DNA of 63,141 nt from Anaerotignum sp. (GCA_020024455.1 JAHHTU010000008.1:1-63141); one strand, 5' to 3'; positions 25,595-35,757 are shown, numbered from the stretch's first letter. The notes: generated by a model not told the origin, from the sequence alone. Numbers and translations: made by a program.

Positions 25595-26514
25595 AAATTT
25601 GTAATTTTGGTTCTATGAATATGGATTATGTGTATCAAGTAGATGCTTTTTTATTACCGGGGGAAACAAAATCTTCTGAGGATTTGTTTGTGAATTGTGG
25701 CGGCAAAGGGTTGAATCAATCCATTGCGGCGGCAAAAGCAGGCAATCAAGTCATTCATGCGGGTATCATTGGCAAAGGTGGAGAAGCATTGGAGCAAAGT
25801 TTGCAGGAAAATGGTGTGGATACCCATTTATTACAGCATCAAGATGCTTCTTGCGGCCATGCCATCATACAAGTGGAAAAATCCGGACAAAATTGTATAT
25901 TGTTGTATGGTGGTACAAATCAAATGTTGACAGAAGCATACATAGATGCGGTATTACAGGACATGGGTGCAGATACATTGGTGTTATTGCAAAATGAAAC
26001 CAATTTGGTGGGCAGTATCATAGAAAAAGCCCATGCAAAAGGCATGAAAATTGCACTCAATGCCGCACCCATGAACCAAAAGGTGTTATCCTATCCTTTG
26101 GCATTGTTGGATTGGCTCATCATCAATGAAGTGGAGGGCAAACAGATTGCAAATTGTCAAAAAGATGAGGAAATATTGCCCATACTCAAACAAAGATATC
26201 CAAACTGCAATATTTTGTTGACATTGGGGAGCAAAGGGGCAATTTGTGTGTCAGACGGCAAACAGTATCAAATTGGTTGTTATCATGTGCCTGTTGTGGA
26301 TACCACTGCCGCAGGGGATACATTCAGCGGCTATTTCTTATATGGTGTGTTGCATGGAAAATCCATTGCGGACAGTTTGCTTTTGGCAACCACAGCAAGC
26401 ACCATTGCCATCGGCAAACAAGGTGCGGCAAATTCCATTCCGCTGTTGCAGGAAGTGGAACAAATGCTTACTGCGGAGACATTTGGAAAATTGGAAGTTT
26501 CTATTACAGAATAA
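25591..26514 (+). CDS. PfkB-family carbohydrate kinase (ribokinase-like)
   Basis: A 307-aa sugar or nucleoside kinase. The substrate-binding motif NCGGKGLNQSIAAAKAG is near residue 36. The ATP and catalytic motif VDTTAAGDTFSGYF near residue 240 contains the catalytic Asp. Overall it resembles ribokinase. It starts with TTG at 25591; GGGAGG lies 7 bp upstream and the codon overlaps the previous stop. The divergent nucleoside phosphorylase and the co-transcribed paired transporter suggest salvage of a pentose or nucleoside, but the substrate is inferred. Confidence 0.88.
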   Translation: MKICNFGSMNMDYVYQVDAFLLPGETKSSEDLFVNCGGKGLNQSIAAAKAGNQVIHAGIIGKGGEALEQSLQENGVDTHLLQHQDASCGHAIIQVEKSGQNCILLYGGTNQMLTEAYIDAVLQDMGADTLVLLQNETNLVGSIIEKAHAKGMKIALNAAPMNQKVLSYPLALLDWLIINEVEGKQIANCQKDEEILPILKQRYPNCNILLTLGSKGAICVSDGKQYQIGCYHVPVVDTTAAGDTFSGYFLYGVLHGKSIADSLLLATTASTIAIGKQGAANSIPLLQEVEQMLTAETFGKLEVSITE

Positions 26515-26531
26515 ATAGGGGAGGCGGTAAT

Positions 26532-27122
26532 ATGAAACAGGTGTTATATGTAAATTGTTGTGTGCGTAGAGAGCAGTCCAGAACAAAACAGTTGGCAGAT
26601 TATTTTTTGAAACAGCTTTCCAAAAAAGAAGGATACCATATTGAGGAAATTTGTTTGATGGACGAAAACTTATCTTATTTTTCGGAAGGCTTTTTTGCAC
26701 AAAGAGAAACGTTGATACAACAAAAAGCATTTGACCACCCTCGTTTTCGTTATGCAAAAGCATTTGCAGATGCAGATAAAATTGTGATTGCAGCACCGTT
26801 TTGGGATTTGAGTTTCCCTGCATTATTGAAAGTATATATTGAAAATTTATGTGTGGACGGCATTACATTTGGTTGTAATGAAAACGGTTGTTTTGGTACT
26901 TGCAAAGCAGATGAAATGCTTTTTATCACCACAAGAGGCGGCAGTTATCAAGACAGCGTGTTTGAAATGGGTTCCAGATATTTATGGGCAATGTGTGACT
27001 TTTTTGGTATTGATACTTATGATTGTGTGGCGGCAGATGGTTTGGATTTGGGCTTGCGTTCTGTGGAAGATATTTTGCATGATGCTAAAAAAGAACTGGA
27101 TACCATATTACAAAAATTTTGA
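26532..27122 (+). CDS. flavodoxin-fold NAD(P)H-dependent oxidoreductase
   Basis: A 196-aa protein of the flavodoxin-like NAD(P)H oxidoreductase family (AzoR/quinone-reductase type). Seen: the N-terminal VLYVNCCVRREQSRTKQLAD, which fits the FMN phosphate loop; APFWDLSFPALLKVYIENL, the classic FMN-binding stretch; and TTRGGSYQD. It should bind FMN and reduce quinones, azo or nitro compounds. The actual substrate is unknown. GGGGAGG precedes the ATG. It lies between the kinase and the zinc dehydrogenase in the same operon. Confidence 0.87.
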   Translation: MKQVLYVNCCVRREQSRTKQLADYFLKQLSKKEGYHIEEICLMDENLSYFSEGFFAQRETLIQQKAFDHPRFRYAKAFADADKIVIAAPFWDLSFPALLKVYIENLCVDGITFGCNENGCFGTCKADEMLFITTRGGSYQDSVFEMGSRYLWAMCDFFGIDTYDCVAADGLDLGLRSVEDILHDAKKELDTILQKF

Positions 27123-27148
27123 GTACAAAAGAAAAGAGGTTTTATAGC

Positions 27149-28204
27149 ATGGACAAAACAATGAAAGCAGTTGTTTATAAAGGAAATGGAAAAATTGTAT
27201 TGGAAGATAGAGCGATGCCTGTCATACAAGAACCAAGAGATGCCATTGTCAAAGTCACTCGCTCTACCATTTGTTCCAGCGATTTACATATCAAACATGG
27301 TACAGTGCCAAGGGCAAAAGAAAATATCGTGCTGGGACATGAATTTGTGGGGGAAGTGGTAGAAATTGGCTGTGCAGTCAAGAAATTTCATGTAGGGCAG
27401 CGTGTGGCTGTCAATGTGGAAACATTTTGCGGAGAATGTTATTTTTGCAAACGTGGATTTGTAAATAACTGTGTGGAAGGCGGCTGGGAATTGGGCTGCC
27501 GTATTGACGGTTGTCAAGCGGAATATGTGCGTGTGCCAATCGCTGACAATGGTTTGACACCTATACCCGATGATGTTTCCGATGAAGCGGCTTTGTTCAA
27601 TGGGGATATATTGGCAACCGGATACTGGGCGGCAAGCATTGGAGAAATCAAACCGGCAGATACCGTCGTGGTATTGGGGGCAGGCCCCACAGGACTTTGT
27701 ACATTGATGAGTATTCGCTTGTACAGTCCGGCAAAAGTCATTGTGGTTGATGTGAGTGAAGAACGTATGGCATTGGCAAAAGCACAAGGCTTGGCAGATA
27801 TTTGTTTGAACCCCAATCAGGTTGATGTGGAAGCGGAAATTTTGAAATTGACAGATGGCAGAGGGGCAGACCGTGTATTTGAAGTGGCTGGCGGAGAGGA
27901 TACATTCCAGTTGGCTTGGAAAGTGGCTCGTCCCAATGCCATTGTGGTGTTGGTGGCATTGTATGCCAAAGAGCAGGCATTGCCGTTGCATTTGATGTAT
28001 GGAAAAAATCTGACATTCAAAACAGGCGGTGTAGATGCAAATTGCTGTGAGGATATTATGAAAATGGTACAGTGTGGCAAAATTGATACCTCTTGCTTAA
28101 TCACACATAAAGCACCATTGAATGATGTCATCAAAGGGTATGATACATTTGAAAACAAATTAGATGGGTGTATCAAATGGGTGATTACACCGTATGAACG
28201 ATAA
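27149..28204 (+). CDS. zinc-dependent medium-chain alcohol dehydrogenase
   Basis: A 351-aa MDR dehydrogenase. The catalytic zinc site includes Cys in ICSSDLHIKHG and GHEFVGEV. The structural zinc lobe has four Cys in CGECYFCKRGFVNNC. The nucleotide-binding fold has VVLGAGPTGLCTL and a VVDVSEER acidic end, which favours NAD over NADP. Related enzymes include secondary alcohol, butanediol and sugar-alcohol dehydrogenases. The start is ATG 27149 with AAAGAGG upstream. Last gene of the operon; a strong terminator follows. Confidence 0.9.
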   Translation: MDKTMKAVVYKGNGKIVLEDRAMPVIQEPRDAIVKVTRSTICSSDLHIKHGTVPRAKENIVLGHEFVGEVVEIGCAVKKFHVGQRVAVNVETFCGECYFCKRGFVNNCVEGGWELGCRIDGCQAEYVRVPIADNGLTPIPDDVSDEAALFNGDILATGYWAASIGEIKPADTVVVLGAGPTGLCTLMSIRLYSPAKVIVVDVSEERMALAKAQGLADICLNPNQVDVEAEILKLTDGRGADRVFEVAGGEDTFQLAWKVARPNAIVVLVALYAKEQALPLHLMYGKNLTFKTGGVDANCCEDIMKMVQCGKIDTSCLITHKAPLNDVIKGYDTFENKLDGCIKWVITPYER

Positions 28205-28208
28205 AATC

Positions 28209-28242
28209 AAAAGCGACACGAATATATATTCGTGTCGCTTTT
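28209..28242 (+). terminator. terminator after the alcohol dehydrogenase gene
   Basis: A 16-bp stem (28209-28224 with 28227-28242) with GCGACACG core and a T-rich end. It lies between two plus-strand units. Confidence 0.85.
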
Positions 28243-28334
28243 GTTATATTCAGCATAATTTTCTGGTAAAAACAAAAGTTTGTGTTACAATGGGGATAAC
28301 AGAAAACAGGAAATTTGCAAAGAGGAGGTTTATG

Positions 28335-29471
28335 ATGAAATTTATGCATTTATCAGATTTACATATTGGCAAACGTGTCAACGAATTTTCGATGTTGCAA
28401 GACCAGAAATATATCTTGCAGGAAATCATCAATATTGCAAAAGAACAAAAACCTCAAGCTGTTTTGATTTGCGGTGATGTGTATGATAAATCCGTTCCGC
28501 CCACAGATGCGGTGACGCTGTTTGATGCATTTTTGGTGGCGTTGGCAAGTATGGATTTGCAAGTGTTTATCATCAGTGGTAACCATGATTCGGCAGATAG
28601 ATTGGCATTTGGCGGCAGATTGATGGACAAAAGCGGTGTGCATATATCCCCAACGTATCAGAAAGATGTCACACCCATTTCGTTATATGATGCGTATGGT
28701 GAAGTATGTGTGTATCTGTTGCCGTTTATCAAGCCTGTGCATATGCGGGTACAATTTCCGGACGCAAAAATCGAAACATATACCGATGCCATACAACAAG
28801 CCATACGGCAAATGGATATTGATACCACAAAAAGAAATGTATTGCTGACACATCAGTTTGTCATAGGTTCTGAGCGTTCGGAGTCCGAAGAAGTTTCTGT
28901 GGGTGGCACAGATGGTGTTTCGGCAAATGTATTTGATGATTTTGATTATGTGGCATTGGGGCATATTCACAAACCACAGTCTGTCAAAAGAGAAACATTA
29001 CGCTATTGCGGGACACCATTGAAATACTCTTTTTCGGAGTGTAAACACAAAAAATCGGTGACGATGGTGAATATGGAAGAAAAAGGAAATGTTACCATAG
29101 AAACCATACCATTGATACCCAAACGGGATTTACGGGAAATCAGGGGGACTTATTTGGAATTGACTGCAAAATCCTATTATCAAACATTGTGTTTAGAGGA
29201 CTATTACCATATTACATTGACAGATGAGGAAGACGTTCCCGATGTTTTGCAGAAATTGCGTGTCATTTATCCCCATATTATGAAATTGGATTATGATAAC
29301 AAACGTACACAAAATATACAAAGCATTTCGCTTTGTGATGATGTGGAACAAATGACACCTTTGGAATTGATGGCAAATTTTTACGAGATGCAAAATGCAG
29401 AACCGTTATCCGCTATACAAAAAGACTTCTTGACCATATTGGTAGAACAAATTTGGGAGGGTGAACAATGA
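28335..29471 (+). CDS. sbcD: exonuclease SbcCD subunit D
   Basis: A 378-aa Mre11-type nuclease subunit that, with SbcC, cleaves hairpins and DNA ends. Phosphoesterase motifs: SDLHIGK, GDVYDKS, SGNHDSADR, LLTHQFV and ALGHIHKPQ. AGGAGG is at 28323-28328, so of two adjacent ATG codons (28332, 28335) the second has better spacing. Its stop overlaps sbcC as ATGA. A TACAAT -10-like box near 28285 may drive it. Confidence 0.95.
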   Translation: MKFMHLSDLHIGKRVNEFSMLQDQKYILQEIINIAKEQKPQAVLICGDVYDKSVPPTDAVTLFDAFLVALASMDLQVFIISGNHDSADRLAFGGRLMDKSGVHISPTYQKDVTPISLYDAYGEVCVYLLPFIKPVHMRVQFPDAKIETYTDAIQQAIRQMDIDTTKRNVLLTHQFVIGSERSESEEVSVGGTDGVSANVFDDFDYVALGHIHKPQSVKRETLRYCGTPLKYSFSECKHKKSVTMVNMEEKGNVTIETIPLIPKRDLREIRGTYLELTAKSYYQTLCLEDYYHITLTDEEDVPDVLQKLRVIYPHIMKLDYDNKRTQNIQSISLCDDVEQMTPLELMANFYEMQNAEPLSAIQKDFLTILVEQIWEGEQ

Positions 29472-32212
29472 AACCAATCACATTGACCATGTCTGCTTTT
29501 GGGCCATATGCCAAAGAAACAACCATTTCTTTTGATGTGTTGGGAGAAAAAGGCGTGTATTTGATTACAGGTGATACAGGGGCAGGAAAAACCACCATAT
29601 TCGATGCCATTACCTATGCTTTGTATGGCAAGATGAGCGGAGATATGCGTACAGAAGATATGGTACGCAGTAAATACGCAGATAAATATACACCAACATA
29701 TGTGAAATTGGATTTTATATATCAAGGGAAACCATATTCTATTCAAAGAAAGCCGAAATATGAACGCCCTGCAAAACGTGGCACAGGTATGACAACGGAA
29801 AAAGCAAGTGCAGAAATGATTTTCCCAGATGGACGTGTGGAAACAAAAAAAGAAACGGTAGATGCCGCAGTCAAAGAGATTTTAGGGATTTCCAGAGAAC
29901 AGTTTTCGCAAATTGCCATGATTGCACAGGGAAAATTTATGGATTTGATTACTGCATCGACAAAAGACAGACAGGAAATATTCCGTCAAATTTTCCATAC
30001 ACAACGATATGAAACATTACAAACAAAAATCAAAGCAGCATATAAAGAAAAAGATGATGCATACAAATTTTTGCAAGGCGGGATACAGCAATATATCGAA
30101 AGTGCGGTTTGTCGGGCGGAGAGCCTGTTTGCACTGGATTTGGAAAAAGCAAAAAATCAACAAATGCAGACAGAAGATGTGCAGGAACTTTTGCAAAACA
30201 TATTGCAACAGGAACAAAGTGAAAAAGCAGACTTAGAGCAAAGGCAAAAAGAAGTAGATGCAAAAATTGCAGAAATTACAGTACAAAAAAGCCAAGCACA
30301 AACCATACAACAAATGCAAAAAAATTTGCAAACTTTGCAAAACAAAAAACAAGCATTGACCATAGAACAACAAAAACAATCTGCCATTTTGGAAACAGAA
30401 CAGCAAAAAGAACCAGAATATGAAATGCTCAAAAAACAAATGATGACATTGGAGCATATATTGCCCAAATATCAAGAATTGGATATGTTGCAAAAAGAGA
30501 TACAACAAAAAAAGGAAATGTATCAAATATATCAACATGAGAAAAAAACATTGGAACATACATTGCAACAGTTGGAAACAGATTTCAAAAACGGCAAACA
30601 ATTTCTGGAACAATATGCAGATGTGACTGTACAATACCAGCAGTTATTGGAAAAAAAAGAAACATATGCAGAAAAACTGGAAAACTTGAAACAAACAAAA
30701 CAACAAAAACAAGCATTGGAACAAAAATTGGAACAAACACAGAAACAATATCAAACGGTTTCTGAACAGGCAACACAATGCCGCAATATCTATCAAACAA
30801 AATACAAACAATATCTTGATGAGCAAGCGGGTGTGTTGGCACAAAATTTGGTGAGCGGTCAGCCTTGCCCTGTATGCGGGGCATTACAACACCCAAATCC
30901 TGCAACATTGACGGCAGATGCTCCCACAAAAGAAGATGTGGAGCAAGCCAAACAAAATATGGAGCAAATACAAAAACAAGAAAGCAATTTGAGCAAACAA
31001 GCGGCGGAATATGCGGTGCAGTGTCAAGCCAAAACAGAAACCATGCAACAGATTGTCAGCGAAATATGGAAAAAAGAGATTGCCGTTTGTGATTTGCAAC
31101 AGGCGGCACAAAAATTGGAAGAACGCTATCAGCAATTAAAAAGACAGTTGGCAGAAACAGACAAATGTGTTGTGATGTATAAGCAGCAACAAAAGAAAAT
31201 GGAAACCATAGAAGAACAGCAAAAACAAAACCAAGAGGCATACAACAAAAAACAAAATCAAATGGCTGTGGTCAAAACAAAAGCAGAGGCGATGCAAGAA
31301 CAAATACAAAAATTAAAACAGGAATTGGAATATGACAATGAAACAAAAGCAAAAACCGTTTTGCAGGAACAAAAAAACAGCTTACAACAACATCAATCTG
31401 TTTTGGAACAGGCAGAACGAAAATATCAGCAGATTTTAGGGGATATCAACGATTGCAATGGGCAAATGAAAACATTGCAACAGCAGTTGCAATCACAGAC
31501 ACAACCGGATTTACAAACATTGCAGGCAGAAGAATACATATGGTCAGACAAAAAAACAAAAATCAAAGCATGGTTGTCTGATGTTGACAGTGATTTGATA
31601 CAAAACAAAAAAGCATTAGAGGGTATCAAACAAAAATGTGAGCAATTACAAAAAATAGAGCAAGAACGTGCTTGGTTGCAAAAATTATCCAAAACCATGA
31701 ATGGAGATATCAATCAACAAGAAAAAATCACACTGGAAACATATATCCAAATGGCATACTTTGACCGTATACTGGCAAGAGCCAATACAAAATTTATGGT
31801 GATGTCAAAAGGGCAATATGAATTGAAACGCAGAACAGAAAATGCAAAAAAAAGCCAAGTAGGGTTGGAATTGGATATCATTGACCATTATAACGGCACA
31901 GAACGCAATATCCAGACGTTATCCGGCGGGGAGTCTTTTCAAGCCTCTTTGTCTTTGGCGTTGGGATTGTCGGAGGAAATCCAAAGTATGTCCGGCGGTA
32001 TTCAGTTGGATACGATGTTTATTGATGAAGGGTTTGGCTCTTTGGACGAAGATGCATTGCAACAAGCCATTCGGATATTGCAGGAATTGTCAGATGGAAA
32101 CCGCTTGATTGGGATTATTTCGCACGTTGCGGATTTGAAAGAAAAAATGGAGAAACAAATTGTAGTCAAAAAAGAAAAATTCGGTGGCAGTTACATCAAT
32201 GTGGTGTATTGA
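29468..32212 (+). CDS. sbcC: exonuclease SbcCD subunit C
   Basis: A 914-aa Rad50-like ATPase. The N-terminal Walker A is GDTGAGKTTIF (about residue 35). Gln-rich coiled coils span about 170-460 and 480-740, separated by the zinc hook C467-P-V-C470. The C-terminus carries TLSGGESFQASLSLALGLSE (signature) and FIDEGFGSLDED (Walker B and D-loop). The coiled-coil arms are shorter than in E. coli SbcC (1048 aa), within the usual range. It is translationally coupled to sbcD. Confidence 0.95.
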   Translation: MKPITLTMSAFGPYAKETTISFDVLGEKGVYLITGDTGAGKTTIFDAITYALYGKMSGDMRTEDMVRSKYADKYTPTYVKLDFIYQGKPYSIQRKPKYERPAKRGTGMTTEKASAEMIFPDGRVETKKETVDAAVKEILGISREQFSQIAMIAQGKFMDLITASTKDRQEIFRQIFHTQRYETLQTKIKAAYKEKDDAYKFLQGGIQQYIESAVCRAESLFALDLEKAKNQQMQTEDVQELLQNILQQEQSEKADLEQRQKEVDAKIAEITVQKSQAQTIQQMQKNLQTLQNKKQALTIEQQKQSAILETEQQKEPEYEMLKKQMMTLEHILPKYQELDMLQKEIQQKKEMYQIYQHEKKTLEHTLQQLETDFKNGKQFLEQYADVTVQYQQLLEKKETYAEKLENLKQTKQQKQALEQKLEQTQKQYQTVSEQATQCRNIYQTKYKQYLDEQAGVLAQNLVSGQPCPVCGALQHPNPATLTADAPTKEDVEQAKQNMEQIQKQESNLSKQAAEYAVQCQAKTETMQQIVSEIWKKEIAVCDLQQAAQKLEERYQQLKRQLAETDKCVVMYKQQQKKMETIEEQQKQNQEAYNKKQNQMAVVKTKAEAMQEQIQKLKQELEYDNETKAKTVLQEQKNSLQQHQSVLEQAERKYQQILGDINDCNGQMKTLQQQLQSQTQPDLQTLQAEEYIWSDKKTKIKAWLSDVDSDLIQNKKALEGIKQKCEQLQKIEQERAWLQKLSKTMNGDINQQEKITLETYIQMAYFDRILARANTKFMVMSKGQYELKRRTENAKKSQVGLELDIIDHYNGTERNIQTLSGGESFQASLSLALGLSEEIQSMSGGIQLDTMFIDEGFGSLDEDALQQAIRILQELSDGNRLIGIISHVADLKEKMEKQIVVKKEKFGGSYINVVY

Positions 32213-32215
32213 GGA

Positions 32216-32248
32216 AAAAGGACTTCTTTTATCATAAGAAGTCCTTTT
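32216..32248. terminator. bidirectional terminator between sbcC and spoIVA
   Basis: A 13-bp stem (32216-32228 with 32236-32248) flanked by A- and T-rich sequence; the two genes converge here. Confidence 0.85.
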
Positions 32249-32258
32249 AATAGTATCA

Positions 32259-33737
32259 TTATAATATAATGCAAATCAAACCACCACTACCCTCGTTGAC
32301 AATTTTTTGCAATGTTTCTTGCAATTTCAGTTGGGCATCTTCCGGCATACGGTAAATTTTATTTTGCATACCATCGTTAATCATAGAATGGAGGGTGCGT
32401 CCGAATATATTCAAATCCCATATTTTTTCGGGAGATGTTTCATAATCTGCAATCAAATTTTCAATAAATTCATGTGATTGTTCTTCGTTGCCAATGATGG
32501 GCGAAACTTCTGTTTCGACATCTGCTTTGATGAGGTGGATAGACTCTCCTTTTGCTTTGAGTTTGATGCCATAGCGGTTGCCTTGTTTGAATACGGTTGG
32601 TTTTTCCAATACAATTTCTTCAAAAGCAGGGCTGACCACGCCATATCCTTTCCGTTTGACATCGCCCAATGCACCGGAAATTTTATCATATTCTTTTTTG
32701 ATATCGGAAAGCATACGAATGGTTTCTACCAGTGCGTAATCATTGGCAATCGGCAAATCTACGGTTTCGCTCAATATACGATAAAACAAATCATCATCAA
32801 ATGTCAAATTGATATCGGCTGCACCTTCGCCGGGACGTATTTTTTCCGTATAAATCTTTTTCAAACAGGCTTTCCCTTGCAAAGCGGTTGTGGTGGGAAT
32901 GACATCTTCCAAATAAGAGGCTTTTGTCATCACATCTTTGAGTGCGGCAATCATTTCTTGTTTGAGCCAATGGTCATCGTCCAATGTTTCCACCCATGCA
33001 GGGAAATAAAAACGCATTTCATGCATCGGAAAACGATATAAGATACGTTCTAATATTTTTTTGATATCATCGCTTTTCAACTGTGCCACATTGACAGCAA
33101 TCACAGGTACACCGTATTTTTCTTCCAGTTCTGCTTGCAATAAACGTGTATTTTCCTGATAAGGGGTTGCAGTGTTCAACAAAACGACGAATGGTTTACC
33201 CAGTTCCTTTAATTCTTGAATGACACGCTCCTCAGCAGGCAGATAGTTTTCTCTGGAAAGTTCGGTGACACTGCCGTCTGTGGTTACCACAACGCCAACG
33301 GTGGAATGGTCTGTGATGACTTTTTTTGTGCCTGCTTCTGCGGCTTGCATAAACGGCATGGCTTGTTCTGACCAAGGGGTATGTACCATACGGGGGATAT
33401 CACCGTCCATATGCCCCTCTGCCTCTGGTACCAAATACCCAACACAATCAATCATACGCACACGAAAATCTATATTCTCACCCAAAGACAGAGAAACTGC
33501 CTCATTTGGGACAAATTTTGGCTCTGTGGTCATGATGGTTTTTCCGGACGCAGATTGTGGCAGTTCGTCTTTGGTGCGTTCTCGAATGTGTGGGTTTTCA
33601 ATATTGGGCAATACCAATAAATCCATAAAACGTTTGATAAATGTGGATTTGCCTGTGCGGACAGGCCCCACCACACCAATATAAATATCTCCTCCTGTGC
33701 GTTCTGCAATATCTTGATAAATATTAAAGTTTTCCAT
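32259..33737 (-). CDS. spoIVA: stage IV sporulation protein A
   Basis: A 492-aa ATPase that polymerises on the outer forespore membrane and forms the base of the spore coat. The N-terminal P-loop domain has GVVGPVRTGKSTFIKRF, TMTTEP-type switch residues (KTIMTTEPKFVP) and DCVGYLVPEAEGH. The C-terminus ends in GGLICIIL, the conserved tail needed for anchoring. It is a strong marker for an endospore-forming organism. It stands alone on the minus strand. The 234-bp gap to the divergent chemoreceptor gene is AT-rich; I could not assign a sigma-E promoter with confidence. Confidence 0.97.
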   Translation of the reverse strand: MENFNIYQDIAERTGGDIYIGVVGPVRTGKSTFIKRFMDLLVLPNIENPHIRERTKDELPQSASGKTIMTTEPKFVPNEAVSLSLGENIDFRVRMIDCVGYLVPEAEGHMDGDIPRMVHTPWSEQAMPFMQAAEAGTKKVITDHSTVGVVVTTDGSVTELSRENYLPAEERVIQELKELGKPFVVLLNTATPYQENTRLLQAELEEKYGVPVIAVNVAQLKSDDIKKILERILYRFPMHEMRFYFPAWVETLDDDHWLKQEMIAALKDVMTKASYLEDVIPTTTALQGKACLKKIYTEKIRPGEGAADINLTFDDDLFYRILSETVDLPIANDYALVETIRMLSDIKKEYDKISGALGDVKRKGYGVVSPAFEEIVLEKPTVFKQGNRYGIKLKAKGESIHLIKADVETEVSPIIGNEEQSHEFIENLIADYETSPEKIWDLNIFGRTLHSMINDGMQNKIYRMPEDAQLKLQETLQKIVNEGSGGLICIIL

Positions 33738-33971
33738 ATTCCATCAACCCTTTCTGTTCGGTATATAAAAGTGTATGGATACAATTTATAAAATAGAACA
33801 GTTTGTTTAGATTTTGTAAAGAATAAAAAATATCATGATTTTGTTGTTTTTTTACATTTTATATCAAAATGTCGACAATATTTTATAAATATGGTATACT
33901 ATTTTATCATATATATACAAAATATATATAAATTTGTAAAAAAAGATAAAAAGTGGAGGGGATTGTGTTTT

Positions 33972-35615
33972 ATGAAAAAACAGATAAAGCGTGCAATCAT
34001 GTTACGGTTAACTTCTATTTTGTTAGCATTGGTTGCGTTGGTAGGATGTTTTTATTTTTCCATTGCCAAAATTCATGAAGAAATCAAAGGAACACAACAC
34101 GCAGAGAAATTATATGCAACAGCGATAGATGGAAAACGGGCACACTATCAATGGAGTGAAAGCTTGGTATCGTATATTGGATTAGGCACAGAATTTGTTG
34201 GTGCGTTAGACGACAAAAGTTGTGCATTGGGGCAATGGTTATATGCATCTTCTGATATGGAAAGTGCAAACATCGGAGAAATCAAACAAAAAATGATACC
34301 AATACACCATACAATACATCAAACAGCACAAAAAATCACAAAAGAAGGCGGTTCTTTGGAACAACGCAAACAGATTTATTTGAAGGAAACAGAGCCGGCA
34401 ATACAAAAATTGGTGGTATTATTAGATGAATTGATTGCTGTGAGTGAAAAAGAGGCAGTTACAGCAACAGAGTCTATGGAGCATACAATGCTTATTTCGT
34501 TGGTGATTATGGTATGTTTGTCGGTTGTATCTTTTATTTCTTATATACTGGTATTGCGATTTATTTCTGCACGTATTGTGAATCCCATTTTACGTGTGGA
34601 ACAAGGTTGTAAAAAATTACAGCAAGGAGAATTGGGATTTGAAATTGAAGTGGATAATGATGATGAAATCGGCAATATGACAGATGCATTGAATGATTCC
34701 ATTGCAGAATTGAATAAATATATTACAGAAATCGGAAATGTTTTGAAACTGTATGCATCTGGTGACTTTACTGCAAAATGCAATATTGCATTCCGTGGGG
34801 ATTTTGAAAAAATCAAACACTTTTTTGATGAAATGCAAGCTTCTTTGTCCACAGCATTCCATCAAATTGATGAAAATGCAAATGTGGTCATGAGTGTTGC
34901 ATCACAAGTGTCCGATAATACACAAAATTTGGCACAGGCAGCCATGACACAAGCAGCGACTGTGACAGAGTTATCCAATAGGATTGAATCCGTATTGCAT
35001 ATGGTAGAACTGGGTGCAGACAATGCGGTGCAGGTCAGTGAAGTGGCAGGACAAGTGGGCGATGATATGGAAAAAAGCACACACAAAATGTCTGAATTGC
35101 TGGAAGCGATGAACGAAATGAATAAAAGCTCCGAAGAAATCAGCAAGATTATCAAAACGATTGAAGATATTGCATTCCAGACCAATATTTTGGCACTGAA
35201 TGCAGCTGTGGAGGCAGCAAGAGCCGGTGTTGCGGGAAAAGGATTTTCTGTGGTTGCAGATGAGGTACGTAATTTGGCGTCCAAAACGTCAGAGGCTTCT
35301 CGCAATACCAATACATTGATTTCTCGTTCCATAGAAACCGTGACCAAAAGCAATGCATTGGTACAGGAGTTGGTGGCATTTATCAACCAAACAGAAGGAA
35401 ACGCACAACAAGCAGTTTCTGCGATTGCTGTGGTTTCTCAAAATGCACAAGCACAGGTTGATGAATTGCAACAGTTGCAAGGTGGTGTGCAAGACATCAA
35501 TCAAATCATACAATCCAGTGCAGGCTCTACACAACAGAATGCATCTGCCAGTGAAGAATTGGCAGGTATGGCAAATGATTTGAAAAGTATGATGGGGAGA
35601 TTTCGTGTAAATTAA
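33972..35615 (+). CDS. methyl-accepting chemotaxis protein with CZB-like sensor domain
   Basis: A 547-aa chemoreceptor with TM1 at about 10-33, an extracytoplasmic domain (34-173), TM2 at about 175-198, HAMP (about 199-255) and a cytoplasmic signalling domain. The signalling domain has the hairpin tip IEDIAFQTNILALNAAVEAARAG. The outer domain shows the pattern of a chemoreceptor zinc-binding (CZB) domain: H58-x2-W61, C84-A-L-G-Q-W89 and H112-x3-H116, a 3-His/1-Cys zinc site. CZB domains are usually cytoplasmic. ATG 33972 lies 10 bp after GGAGGGG. Single-gene unit with its own terminator. Confidence 0.9.
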   Translation: MKKQIKRAIMLRLTSILLALVALVGCFYFSIAKIHEEIKGTQHAEKLYATAIDGKRAHYQWSESLVSYIGLGTEFVGALDDKSCALGQWLYASSDMESANIGEIKQKMIPIHHTIHQTAQKITKEGGSLEQRKQIYLKETEPAIQKLVVLLDELIAVSEKEAVTATESMEHTMLISLVIMVCLSVVSFISYILVLRFISARIVNPILRVEQGCKKLQQGELGFEIEVDNDDEIGNMTDALNDSIAELNKYITEIGNVLKLYASGDFTAKCNIAFRGDFEKIKHFFDEMQASLSTAFHQIDENANVVMSVASQVSDNTQNLAQAAMTQAATVTELSNRIESVLHMVELGADNAVQVSEVAGQVGDDMEKSTHKMSELLEAMNEMNKSSEEISKIIKTIEDIAFQTNILALNAAVEAARAGVAGKGFSVVADEVRNLASKTSEASRNTNTLISRSIETVTKSNALVQELVAFINQTEGNAQQAVSAIAVVSQNAQAQVDELQQLQGGVQDINQIIQSSAGSTQQNASASEELAGMANDLKSMMGRFRVN

Positions 35616-35631
35616 CATACATCAAAAAGAA

Positions 35632-35676
35632 GATAGGAGAGTGTTTTGTGTTTTCAAAATATTCTCCTATCCTTTA
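35632..35676 (+). terminator. terminator after the chemoreceptor gene
   Basis: A 9-bp stem (35632-35640 with 35663-35671) with a long loop and a short T-rich tail. Confidence 0.6.
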
Positions 35677-35757
35677 TGGGGAAAAATCCAAAAACGGTAT
35701 GATATGGTAAGAAATACCGCAGTATCCATGTGTAAAACAGAAAGAATTTGTTTTCAC

